From Eunapius fragilis (lineage: Eukaryota > Porifera > Demospongiae > Spongillida > Spongillidae), in NCBI GenBank assembly GCA_963681505.1, contig OY811973.1, positions 11,240,983 to 11,304,982 on the forward strand: DNA of 64,000 bases, given 5' to 3'. The translations under genes were made by a program, and so were the position numbers. Of the stretch, positions 33,684 to 51,947 are shown in pieces (the first letter of the stretch is position 1; the number at the start of each line of letters is the position of its first letter). The notes under the pieces are model-generated. The model had not been told where the DNA came from and did no database searches. It worked only from the letters and a program-made list of their open reading frames with translations.

Positions 33684-34574
33684 TTAGTTTTCCTTGACAT
33701 GCTTTTCTCCCTTCTGCTTTTCAGGGTGGTTCCAGTCTTCTGGTTTGAACAGTTGTTTGGTTTTCTTGTAAGTCCAGTAGGGAGTTAGGACAAAGAACGC
33801 AAGTGTTAGCCCAACATAAAGCAACAGGAAGTTACTCCAGGGCATGTTGGTAATGATGTTGTTCCAATGGCGATACGTCATCAGGTACAGGTAACCCTCC
33901 AGCAGAGTGCGACAGTGGAAGAGATGTACGAGGACTATCTGATTGGCCTTCCAAGCGTAGGTGTCTGCCATCTTAGCTTTCAGGAGCACCCAACACAGGC
34001 AAGAGAAAGGCGTGGTCATCTCGTTCAGGAGGATGGTGATGGCAAAGAAGTGTGTCTTCCCATTGTACAGTACCGCGCCAAACCCTACAAGGCTAAGCAG
34101 GTGATGGGTTGCCAGAAAACCATCAAACTCTCGAAAAATAATATTTGAGGAGAACAACGTGGTACACTCGAAGAAGAAGAACCCGACAGTGATACACATA
34201 GCATAGTGGCTGGAAAACGTTGAGGTCTCAACCACGTCATTGTATAGAGTGGTATCCACAAATATATGCCAGCAGGATACAAAGATGGCGAACACTCCAA
34301 ATAGAGCCCTGACAACGGAGAGACACCAGAAGACTTTCTCTTTCGTCTTCAGAGAGCGAAAGGTGGAAGAGGCATACGAAACTAAATACCAGAGCGCAAA
34401 TACGGCAAAAGAGGCCACAATGGTGTAGGAGACCACTTTAGTTTTGTCAGGTGGTGCCGTGATGCCTAGCAACTGTGCTAACGGATCCGTGTTTTCTGCA
34501 GGGAATTGAACAACAGAAAAATAAATAAAGAAAATTACTAAACTGACTTTCATGACATTAAGACACGCTCTCAT
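33684..34574 (-). CDS. TLC-domain membrane protein, copy 2
   Basis: Open frame of 296 codons, collinear with copy 1 at 19169 and keeping HHLLSLVGFG, the TTPF motif (LLNEMTTPF), all hydrophobic segments and the KPEDWNHP tail. Here the frame continues upstream through the region that looks like an acceptor (caattccctgcag, about 34496-34508) to ATG 34572-34574 or 34551-34553, giving a signal-like N-terminus (MKVSLVIFFIYFSVVQFPAE). Whether that is translated, or is intron and the real start is in an upstream exon as copy 1 suggests, cannot be decided here. Both copies are intact over the TLC domain, so this duplicate is probably functional. Confidence 0.82.
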   Translation of the reverse strand: MRACLNVMKVSLVIFFIYFSVVQFPAENTDPLAQLLGITAPPDKTKVVSYTIVASFAVFALWYLVSYASSTFRSLKTKEKVFWCLSVVRALFGVFAIFVSCWHIFVDTTLYNDVVETSTFSSHYAMCITVGFFFFECTTLFSSNIIFREFDGFLATHHLLSLVGFGAVLYNGKTHFFAITILLNEMTTPFSCLCWVLLKAKMADTYAWKANQIVLVHLFHCRTLLEGYLYLMTYRHWNNIITNMPWSNFLLLYVGLTLAFFVLTPYWTYKKTKQLFKPEDWNHPEKQKGEKHVKEN

Positions 34575-34799
34575 TACCGCTATATGGTTATGACCATTTT
34601 ATGTAAATGTACTCATTCACCATAGTAGCACGTTAACTGTTTATCAAGGGTACTCTTGCTATTAATTGCCTTGCATGCTGAAACAAAATAAATAAATCAC
34701 TGAAGTCCATTTTGAATTGTCATATGAACCTTGGTGTGTCAAAAGGTGCCGCCACACCAACCATAAAACGTTCCACTACGTGCAACAATGCCAATATTT

Positions 34800-34990
34800 A
34801 GAGTACTGTGGACCCTTCTGATTCAGAACACCCTGAAAATGCATCCTTCGTATGCAGGCAGCGAGGAGGAGGCGTTGAATACCTTTAAATAATTAGTGGA
34901 CGCTTCTGATTCAGAACACCCTGAAAGCAACATTTTTGCATCCTTTGTATGCAAGCAGTGAGGAGGAGGCGTTGAATATCTTCAAATAAA
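34800..34990. repeat. Tandem pair of about 108 bp
   Basis: Two copies of a block from cttctgattcagaacaccct to gaggaggaggcgttgaata. Copy 1 has only part of it near 20360. Confidence 0.8.
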
Positions 34991-35300
34991 TATCTAAGTA
35001 GGCAAAAAAAATCTCAATTGTCCCTTGGTAATGAGTTGGTAGTTAGCAAACAATAATTTATTGCGAAATGCTTAAATATGACACTGGGGAAATAAGTGAT
35101 TATTAAAATTTGCCTAATCAATGTGTTCCATAATTCAAACTTATGTATACATTTGCAATGGACAAAATGGAACTGGATTGGGGGGACATTGGAGAGCTAG
35201 CGGAACATTGGAGAGCTAGAGGAATATGGGTAGCCCCTCCCCCTTCCCCCCTCCCCACAAGTTGTTCTCTGATGGTGAATTTTAATTATCATTTGCGTTC

Positions 35301-35522
35301 TACAGTCCATACCTCGCACTAAGGGAAAATTAACACCTCGCACTAAGGGAAATAAGGGCAATTCATAGGGAGTTCATAGCGGTATCTAAGCTAACTGTCA
35401 GTGTTCATAGCGGTATCTAGATACCGCTATGAACACTGACAGTTAGCTTAACTCCCTATGAATTACCCTTATTCCCTTAGTGCGAGGTGTTAATTTTCCC
35501 TTAGTGCGAGGTATGGACCGTA
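35301..35522. mobile_element. Palindromic element with doubled CCTCGCACTAAGGG motif
   Basis: Nearly perfect inverted repeat of about 222 bp. Each arm carries cctcgcactaagggaa twice, 24 bp apart. The centre is tagcggtatctagataccgc. Only in duplication copy 2. Confidence 0.82.
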
Positions 35523-35850
35523 CATGCGCTTGTACCAACTATGAATAATTAGTGTTTCAGCGGTTAAAATATCCCCAGTTTTGAAAAGCTGTCTAAGCCC
35601 TGCAGTGTATGGGATGTTTATAATAACGGAACTTTGCACGATATGTGATAAATGCCACGTCCGGAGTAAAAAAAAAAACCGCAGCGGTTGCCGGAACGGG
35701 ACATTAGTATTCGCTTAACACATGTTGCGCGCAATATCTTCCTTAGTGTATGTTGGATTTGATGTAAACTTCTAAACGATACTATAATGGGCGCGATAAA
35801 TGAGTTGTATATATGCGTTGTGTGAGACTAGAAATTTATACATGTATCAT

Positions 35851-36012
35851 GGCTATTCCATTTAATGACCGTCTAGGGAGGGGTGGGATGATGCTACAAT
35901 AAATCACCCCAAACAATTAATAACCCACCTCCACCCCCCCCCCCCCCCCCCCCCCCCCCGAATATTACAAATATCAAAGCTAACCATCGTTGATACGGTC
36001 GTTGAATGGAAT
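35851..36012. mobile_element. MITE, TIR GGCTATTCCATTTAATGACC, copy 2
   Basis: Counterpart of 26523-26674, with a poly(C) expansion at about 35936-35959 inside and a degraded right end (gttgaatggaat). Confidence 0.75.
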
Positions 36013-36528
36013 ACATGTAGCTCATTATTGGACCATCCCGGGAAGGTTCAAACATCCGCTGCACATAATTGACATTGTGCAATAAACACAGCATTAATGT
36101 TTGGCAACTCATAGGTATTAGAGTATCTATGAGCAACTTGACTTGTGACTTGTGGGGTGGGGGAGGCTGCTCGTGTTGTTTTACGTCACACGTACACAAT
36201 TAACACACCTACATATTAATACACCTACATATTAATACACCTACCTACATATTAACAAACACACCTACGTATTAACAAACACACCTACGTATTAACACAC
36301 CAATTCCAATATGTATGTTAACTTTGTTACGACCATCCGTGGTAAAGTCGTTATCTAGGTGCGCTTTACAAGAGCCTGCTCTTCCCCCACCCTGCTCCTC
36401 GAGTTTAAAATCACACGTAGCTAGACTTTTTCTAGTTGTAAATCTAGCCAAACATGTATAGTCGCTAGCGGGCGCGGCGATACGTCAACTACTGACATAC
36501 AAACAGCTTTAGCTGCCATAGTAGTTAT

Positions 36529-37365
36529 CATAGATAGTTTAGAGATGGATTGGAAGCACGGTTAATTGTCACGAATTATCACCTACACTCCGTGATCTGC
36601 TGGTATGCTGTGAGCATAGATGGTTGCGTGTACTTCAGATACTAAATCTATGGCTGAGGCAATGACAAAACCCGACGAAATACTGAAAAGAGCTGTTGAA
36701 AATGTGTTAGCTGACGATGGCTTTAAGATTCAGACTCCATCGTCGAGAAGCGCTGTTGAAAATTAAAAACCTCGTACATAAATCACAAAAAATCCGCGTT
36801 GTTTGAGGCAGCGTATTAAGAAAACCAAGTACTATTTTCAAAAAACGAAAAAAGTCCCTCCTGGAGCTTTCACTGAACACTTAGAATTGGTTCGTAGAAT
36901 TACAAAACCACTTAGGATGGCTCGTAAACAGGTACATGCACGAGGTATACTAATTTATGCCCTCAACTACTATATGACGGTGTCACACACGATCGGATGA
37001 AGATAAAACAAAACTAAAAAAAATCCCTCCTAGAGAAATGACCTCTATAAGCATAGAAAACATAATAAACCTTTGGAGACTCACCCGTTTCTCACAAAAG
37101 GTACATAAGCACACAACAGTGGTGAAATTATCGGTACGAAGCGCGCGTAGTACGACCAGTGGCTATTTTAAGGTCAATACCTTACAGAACACTTAACGTT
37201 CAAATAGGCGATGAGGAATGTCCACCAAAAATCAGTATGGCACAGTTTGACGACTTTTGCCTCGATTTGCCCTCTAGAAAGGTGTGATTCGCGCGATCAC
37301 GGAGTGCGCGCGTAGTCTCAATGGCTCACGTGATGCGCTTCCAATCCATCTCTAAACTATCTATG
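36529..37365. mobile_element. Non-autonomous element, TIR CATAGAT..., 7-bp target duplication
   Basis: TIRs of about 29 bp start catagatagtttagagatgg and are mirrored at 37337-37365. Both sides are flanked by TAGTTAT (36522-36528 and 37366-37372). The interior has small plus-strand frames (MAEAMTKPDEILKRAVEN; KKVPPGAFTEHLELVRR) and no transposase. Absent from copy 1. Shares its CATAGAT start and 7-bp duplication with 53046-54249. Confidence 0.85.
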
Positions 37366-38230
37366 TAGTTATATATCTGAGCTAGCTGACTGACCTTTCA
37401 GATAACGTCTTAGAGCTGCTTTTGCCGCCATGCTCATTCAAAACACGTGCCAAAACGTCCGGTGTCATGAATAAATTTTTCTGGGGCCACATATAATATC
37501 TATCGGAAGTCTCGCTAGAGACTTCCATATATATAGATTTTGACCCCGACTATGCATTTAATTAAAATCCCGCGACCGTACCGTAGCTTCGCTCCCGACG
37601 ATCGGATCGTCTAACTTGTTGCGGCAATCGATCTAGAAGTCAAAACTGAGTAGTTTTGTTTTTGTTTCACGTCGTAGAACCGCGTGGTTGTCGAGAATGA
37701 AAAAACACTGCTGTCCTCGTTCCCCTTCCAAAAATAATGGGCGGGTCGTCTTCTGCTCCTTGGGAACTCATAACACGGGACAGGAACACTTTTAAGCAAT
37801 GAAAATTGCACCAATAGCTTTAAAATTTGCTGGAGGAGGTACACAAAAACCTAAAAGCCTATATACGGTCTCATCAAGTCTAATTAAGCAAAAGTACCTA
37901 GAAAATTTTCACAACACGTCTGGATTGAATTAAATCAGTTAAATGAAAGGGGGGAAACCTGCGATGCAACAGTGATTTGGGTTTTTTTTTAATTAAGGAA
38001 ACAAGTAAATAAAAACATTCTCTCTGAGAAAGTTGGTGGGATATAGGTTTTGCAGGCAAATAGTATACTGGTGTAAAAAGCAAGGAAACAAGTTTTATCA
38101 GAAGGGAAAATGTAATAGTCCTATATTTAGCACAGAAACAGCATATGCCTTAGTCGAAGTGTGCTAAATATAGGACTATTACATTTTCCCTTCTGATAAA
38201 ACTTGTTTCCTTGCTTTTTACACCAGTATA

Positions 38231-39489
38231 CAGGCCCGTAGGCTGGTTTTAAACTGGGGGGGGGGGGGGTTCCTTAATCATTAAACCTGGAACTATCATT
38301 ATACATATACCACCTGAATCACTGAATCCCACGGACAACCCCTCTATGCACCCACTCTCACACAGGACACACCAGCGGTGGATGCACTTTGCTTACGCAG
38401 CCCATACTGATATGAAGGAAGAGATTATGTGCAATTATTGTATCTCTAGCCGGAAGACCCATGTATGAAGAATCACGACCTAGCGTATACATTGTATACA
38501 CATGCAATATGAAGTTTGCAATTCAGTCATAAATAATATATGTACTTTTCTTTAGTATGCATGGGCAGAGCTCGACATGCAATGCTTTGATATCCCATTC
38601 AGCTTGCTTCAGACAATTGTTTTCTGGCAGCAAATCGCTGGACGTAGATAGGACCAAAAAGTGACGCATAAGACCATTCTCTCCTGGTAGTAGTTGCCCT
38701 ATAGCTTGTGTAACTTCACTGGGAGATATATTGTCATTTATGAGCCTTCCAATGTCATTTGCAGTGCTTTGAAGGAAGTGTGACTCCGTTTGGACATATA
38801 GCATTCACTATCTACATCTACATCCACTACTGACTTCACTTGGAGTTTGAGTGACATTTGATCGTCATCGGGCAATTGCAAACTACTATTGGAGTAAGTA
38901 GCTTCGCCTTCTGGCAAAGTGAAAGTCGCTGCACTTTTGGTACAGTTTTCAGCCATTTTCCGTTTCTTGGAAAGGAAAAAGCTGTCAAGAGACTTGATTT
39001 GCACAATTTAGCAGATCAATTGCGTTCTCTTTCCCTCTGTTCCGGCCGTTTTATATCAAAAACAACGGAGTAAGCAGCAGTGAGCAGTGCTAGTTAAGCC
39101 AAAGTAGCAATAGAGGCAAGTGCGCGTATATCACAGGGAAAAAAAAAATCGTGTTCCGGACCTTGGGTTTTATCCTATCAACCTTGGGATCTGTTCCATC
39201 AAATGTATTCACTTTTGACTTAGGCACTTTAAATACATTTCATGGAACAGATCCCAAGGCGGATAGGGTAAAACTCAAGGTCCGGAACATGATTTTTTCC
39301 CCTGTGTATATTTTGGCGAAACCGTTCAACGGACGATATGCAAATAAAATTATAACAAACAACAAATATATTTTATTTAATGCCTTCTAGGGGTTAAATT
39401 AGTTAAAGTGGATGATAAAAATTAATCTTGGAGTGGGGTGGCCGGAACTATTCTGTGACAGGCGGGGGGGTTCCCGGGAACCCAGGGAA

Positions 39490-39522
<33 letters not shown>

Positions 39523-39536
39523 AGCCTATGGGCCTG
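38231..39536. mobile_element. hAT-like element inserted in foldback B
   Basis: 1306 bp with 16-bp TIRs (CAGGCCCGTAGGCTGG left, CAGGCCCATAGGCTGG right, one mismatch) and 5-bp target duplication GTATA (38226-38230, 39537-39541). Removing it restores the foldback arm exactly. A minus-strand frame at 38738-39004 begins MQIKSLDSFFLSKKRKMAEN, like the N-terminus of some hAT proteins, followed by a second short frame (38523-38804). No complete transposase. G and C runs lie just inside the ends. Confidence 0.82.
39132..39306. mobile_element. MITE nested in the hAT-like element
   Basis: 175 bp with TIRs of about 70 bp beginning CACAGGGAAAA and ending TTTTCCCCTGTG, flanked by TATAT (39127-39131, 39307-39311). 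Inner landmarks gttccggaccttgggtttta and gatctgttcca are mirrored. Confidence 0.85.
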
Positions 39537-39806
39537 GTATACTATTTGCCTCAAAACCTATATCCCACCAACTTTCTCAGAGAGAATGTTTTTATTTACT
39601 TGTGATACTGTATAATATCTATGATATTATACGGCAGTTGAGAACGATCCCGGAAGGTCTGAGTTCCATTTTCCCTAGGGCAACGTTGTTCAGTTGTTGG
39701 CCGTGCAAGCACTATCCAATCCAGTTAAAGACTTTACTTCCCATGGCTTCTTTTAAATAAAAACCATTAGAAATTTGTATATGCTAAGTATGGAGCTAGT
39801 GACAAC

Positions 39807-40191
39807 TGGTCTTGTACCCAGACCCTGACTCATTACGTAAGCATTATCGAACATCTCTACATAGTACATTACTAGTTTGCTTGTTGCAGCTTTGCTTGCA
39901 GTATATATCCCGTTTGAAGCAGTTGCACTCTACGTCAGGCGACTCAGGCCAAATTGTATTTTCCAACGTTAATCATAACGCCTAACTGCAAACTAATAAC
40001 AATGCGTACGCGTAACAGCTGCTAAACGTAACCGCGCCTATTGCGTAACAGCTGCCCGTATATTATTGACTGCCATGCAAGCTAAAAAAAAATCTCACGA
40101 ATAAAAATTAATACTACAACCCTTCGATAGAATTGCACTCCCTGCTGAGAAGAAATTTTTTTTTAAATCGACCTCGAACCCACAAAATGTG

Positions 40192-40228
<37 letters not shown>

Positions 40229-40299
40229 CACTCCACCGTTATATATATAGATTATGCGATAATGCTTACGTAATGAGTCAGGGTCTGGGTACGAGACTA
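39807..40299. mobile_element. MITE with long TIRs and 9-bp target duplication, second copy
   Basis: Termini tggtcttgtacccagaccct (left) and its near mirror agggtctgggtacgagacta (right), with about 40 bp of TIR continuing actcattacgtaagcatta. Flanks agtgacaac (39798-39806) and agtgacaat (40300-40308). Copy 1 near 27690 lacks it. The interior contains a (CA)n run at 40196-40224. Confidence 0.87.
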
Positions 40300-40672
40300 A
40301 GTGACAATAGCTTTATGTGTGTACATATGTTCACTATGCACAAGTTGTTGAGTAGCCAGTAGAGGTTTTTTAATTTTTTAAAACAATTAACCGCATTATA
40401 ATGGAATCTTTGTCCAACGCCACTTCCCACCTTTACTGCAGCCCACTGAACCTTGCTCTAAAAAGAGGAATTGCCAGAGCAATCATGCCAAGAGTTAGCA
40501 CAATGGGGACAATAATTAGCCCCCATCATGCATGTGTTTAGTTAGGTTTGCATGCTTGTGCATATTCATGCATATTAGTACATACGTACAGGTCCATACG
40601 GTTTTTTTTTTTTTTTTTTTAATTGTAATTGAAAAGTAAAAACCTCTACATGCAATAGCCAGCCACCCACCT

Positions 40673-40675
<3 letters not shown>

Positions 40676-40763
<88 letters not shown>

Positions 40764-40830
40764 ACACACACACACACACACACACCCACACGCACACGCA
40801 CACGCACGCACACACACACACACACATACA
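40676..40830. repeat. Poly(C) tract followed by (CA)n
   Basis: About 30 C residues then about 125 nt of CA repeats with CCCA and CGCA interruptions. Confidence 0.95.
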
Positions 40831-40924
40831 CAACTGCACATTTTAAAGGAACTGGGAAAGGTAGTCATCACTATCATTCTCAATCAGTCAATGCAGCATT
40901 TACATCTTTTCATGCAGTTCTCAG

Positions 40925-41350
40925 TAGATGGATCAATCCCATAGAGGGATCAGTCCCATAGATGGTTCAGTCCCATAGATGGTTCAGTCCCATAGATGGT
41001 TCAGTCCCATAGATGGTTCAGTCCCATAGGTGGTTCAGTCCCATAAGTGGTTCAGTCCCATAGATGGTTCAGTCCCATAGATGGATCAGTCCCATAGGTG
41101 CTTCAGTCCCATAAGTGGTTCAGTCCCATAGATGGTTCAGTCCCATAGATGGATCAGTCCCATAAGTGGTTCAGTCCCATAGATGGATCAGTCCCATAGA
41201 TGGTTCAGTCCCATAGATGGTTTAGTCCCATAGATGGATCAGTCCCATAGATGGATCAGTCCCATAAGTGGTTCAGTCCCATAGATGGATCAGTCCCATA
41301 GATGGTTCAGTCCCATAGATGGTCCAGTCCCATAGATGGTTCAGTCCCAT
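40925..41350. repeat. 17-bp minisatellite, direct orientation, copy 2
   Basis: About 25 units reading cccatagatggttcagt, the counterpart of 28335-29690. Confidence 0.94.
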
Positions 41351-41933
41351 AAGACAAAACACTGAAAGAACATACTAACATGTAACTGTCTAAAATTCCA
41401 TGTTTTTCCATGTCCTTCAGGGCCTTAGTAGACATTGGTGTCCTTCAGGGCCTTAGTAGACATTGGTGTCCTTCAGGGCCTTAGTAGACATCGGTGTCCT
41501 TCAGGGCCTTAGTAGACATCGGTGTTTTTCAGGGCCTTAGTAGACATCTGTGTCAAATCTTTGATTTGACAGGGAAAGTTAAGCAAGTTAGGAAGGTCTT
41601 TAATAATTGGTAAAGGGCCTATAGGATGCGCCACCTATGGGACTGAACCGACTGATCCATCTATGGGACTGAACCATCTATGGGACTGAACCACCTATGG
41701 GACTGAACCATCTATGGGACTGAACCACCTATGGGACTGAACCATCTATGGGACTGAACCACCTATGGGACTGAACCACCTATGGGACTGGACCACCTAT
41801 GGGACTGAACCACCTATGGGACTGGACCACCTATGGGACTGAACCATGTATGGGACTGATCCATCTATGGGACTGATCCACCTATGGGACTGATCCATCT
41901 ATGGGATTGATCCACTTATGGGACTGAACCACC
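41351..41933. other. 583-bp inversion in copy 2, ending in an inverted 17-bp array
   Basis: acaaaacactgaaag... through the 28-bp array (ggccttagtagacatcggtg) and about 17 inverted 17-bp units (tatgggactgaaccacc) is the reverse complement of the copy 1 order. Collinearity resumes at tgataaattgtcaaatct. The joined sites are adjacent in copy 1 (gttttgtc then tgatcaattgtc, about 30945-30965). Confidence 0.87.
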
Positions 41934-41999
41934 TGATAAATTGTCAAATCTTGATGTGTTTAGCCTAGTCTTGTTATTATTATGTAGATCTGTTTCTTC

Positions 42000-42000
<1 letters not shown>

Positions 42001-42035
<35 letters not shown>
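42001..42035. repeat. Poly(C) tract upstream of METAP2
   Basis: About 35 C residues, 90 bp before the METAP2 start codon. The copy 1 counterpart (31015-31026) is only a short C-rich stretch. Confidence 0.9.
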
Positions 42036-42036
<1 letters not shown>

Positions 42037-42124
42037 CCCTTTTCATTCAGGCTTCAATCCCAACTTTTAATAAATCCAGCTAAGAGGTATAATTATGCGG
42101 CAATTAGAGCGAAATTTCGAATAA

Positions 42125-50038
<7,914 letters not shown>

Positions 50039-50255
50039 CCACACACAAACAACAAATGCTGCAAGGGAGGGGGGGGGGGGAATGGATGTGAACACAGACG
50101 TGTTTTTGGTGTTCCGTCGGCCATCAAAGTTTTGAATGTTTGCATTGTCATTTTCAATATTCTTGTCTCTCCCCCCCCCCCCCCCCCCACCCCTTTGATA
50201 ATTTTTGGCTACAAAAGTAGCGTGTTTGCATGACATGAATAAGTTTGAGAGTCTG

Positions 50256-50261
50256 AATAAA
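50256..50261 (+). promoter_or_regulatory. Probable METAP2 polyadenylation signal
   Basis: AATAAA about 218 nt after the METAP2 stop codon. No closer canonical hexamer was noticed. Confidence 0.55.
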
Positions 50262-50478
50262 AATGATTGAAAATTGGACTAGTTATGCAGTGCTGAATAT
50301 TTAATTAGCCACAATTGCAATTTCAAAGCAGGTTTGTTTGTCCCAAGAACCAAAGGACCATGCACGTTTTGTTTGCTCTGGATATTTAGAGCAAAGGTCA
50401 CCATTTCTGTTCATAAAATGGCGCGTAATTTTTAATGCAGACCCCTATATATTCTACAAAGCACACACTGATTTGTTC

Positions 50479-51947
50479 TCATACACATTCACACACGCAC
50501 AAATAAAATTCTAAAGACGAAGGGCTCCAGGGTGCCCAGTCCTGCAGGCTTGATTCTGTGAACAGTTGCGGGGAGAGATCGCTGGAGATGGGGTCTTTAC
50601 AGAGAAGGGAGAGGTAGGCAGCCCTTAGTCCTGCCTTTGTCGCCATGCTGTGGTTGAAGCCACGGGTAAGACTGGAGACTGTGGCTCCCACAAAGCTGTG
50701 GGACAAAAAAAAAAACACCATTTGCAAATCAACTCCAAGCCAACTGTGATCATGGAAACAAACACGAACGGTCAACCCCTACTAGCTAAGCATTAAACTA
50801 CATTAGTCAGAGGATAAAGTTTTAAATGCTCAGATGTGCACTAATTGAAGCAGTACTAAGACTAACATGTTAAACCTGCTAATTAAAACAATTCCTAGTG
50901 TGAAATATTTTTGCCACTCCACATGACAAGCAACAGAAGGAGCCATTGCTGATGCTGAAATGATGCACAATGCCTATGACCTAGTTTTTAGAATATAATA
51001 TTTTTAAATGTTGAAATCTTGAATAAAATGCGTTAGATTTTTCACAGCACTGCTATAGATTGTGGTTTCTAGCTGGTTATTTAATAGCCACTCTAAATAC
51101 ATTCCAGGGCCATAGGCAGAGAGATGGTAACCAAGGAAAAATAACTCGTATTATAAGCTATTTTATGGGGTTTCCTTGGTTACAATCCCAGGGCCCTCAA
51201 TAATTAAGCTGATGGACTTGCCTATCTCCACATCCTGTGACGTTGACAACATTAACAGGAAGTAGGTGTGGTGAGGCAGGTGGATAGTGTTGGAAGTACA
51301 CGCCCCCTTGCCCTTTTGAAGCATAAAACACACCGTCTTTACCAAGCTTCACAAAGATGTTGGGGACACAGTTTAACAGCACAGAGCACATCATCTTACA
51401 CTCCTCAAATTTAGCTTCAGCCGGCAGTTCTAAAAGCAAACGGAAATGACGTCATGTAACCATGGCAACATAACAACCCCATGCACAAGTCTGTTCTCAA
51501 TCTGAAATAGGCGTGGTTTGCCATGTGACACACTCCTTTTGTTATTTTAAATGATTGTGAAAATGCCTCCAATTACCACATAATAACTAAGTGCATTGCA
51601 AATAATTCAAGATTTTCATACCTCAAAGATGAGAATAGCAGACTAGCAATATGAGGTGGCAGTGTTTAATTGACATGCATGGAAAGTTAGCTTCATCCCA
51701 GACACATGTACAACAGTTATAATAATTCCTTTGAAGTGAATTCTTACATGCAACAATTCAGTACAGTGGGTGCCAAGTGCACAAGAGAACTTGCCATTAG
51801 TGTTAACAGTGGAAGTCTGCCTTCCAGTTAGGGCTGAAAACATGGCTCTGAGCTCTGCCAGGTTGGGAGACATGTAAGACAGCTTGGTGTGGCAGCCGGC
51901 CATAAATGGCTTGGCTGCCTTCTCCAGTGAGGTCGGCTCAAAGAGTA
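50479..51947 (-). CDS. PfkB-family carbohydrate/nucleoside kinase, C-terminal exons only
   Basis: Three exons: 51748-51947 (VLFEPTSLEKAAKPF, SYMSPNLAELRAM), 51222-51429 (NIFVKLGKDGVFYAS, VNVVNVTGCGD) and 50479-50695 (SFVGATVSSLTRG, stop at 50479). VTGCGDS is the PfkB signature with the catalytic Asp; FEPT and SPN..EL resemble pseudouridine kinases, which phosphorylate pseudouridine for breakdown, but ribokinase-type relatives are possible. The last intron (50696-51221) starts with GC (ag then gcaagt) and ends cacag; phase joins D-S-F exactly. Exon 51748 ends in phase 0 while exon 51429 needs one extra nucleotide, so a small exon is unresolved or the gene is damaged. The N-terminal substrate-binding half is not visible up to 53 kb. 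The gene is convergent with METAP2. Confidence 0.7.

Larger units (their letters stand above)
38001..39603. mobile_element. Foldback element, copy B, split by an insertion
   Basis: Left arm 38001-38130 and most of the right arm to 38230 are mirror images (acaagtaaataaaaacattc, ggtgtaaaaagcaaggaaac, gtcctatatttagcac). The end of the right arm resumes at 39537 (gtatactatttgcctcaaaa) and finishes acttgt at 39603. The hAT-like element 38231-39536 sits in between. Confidence 0.88.
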
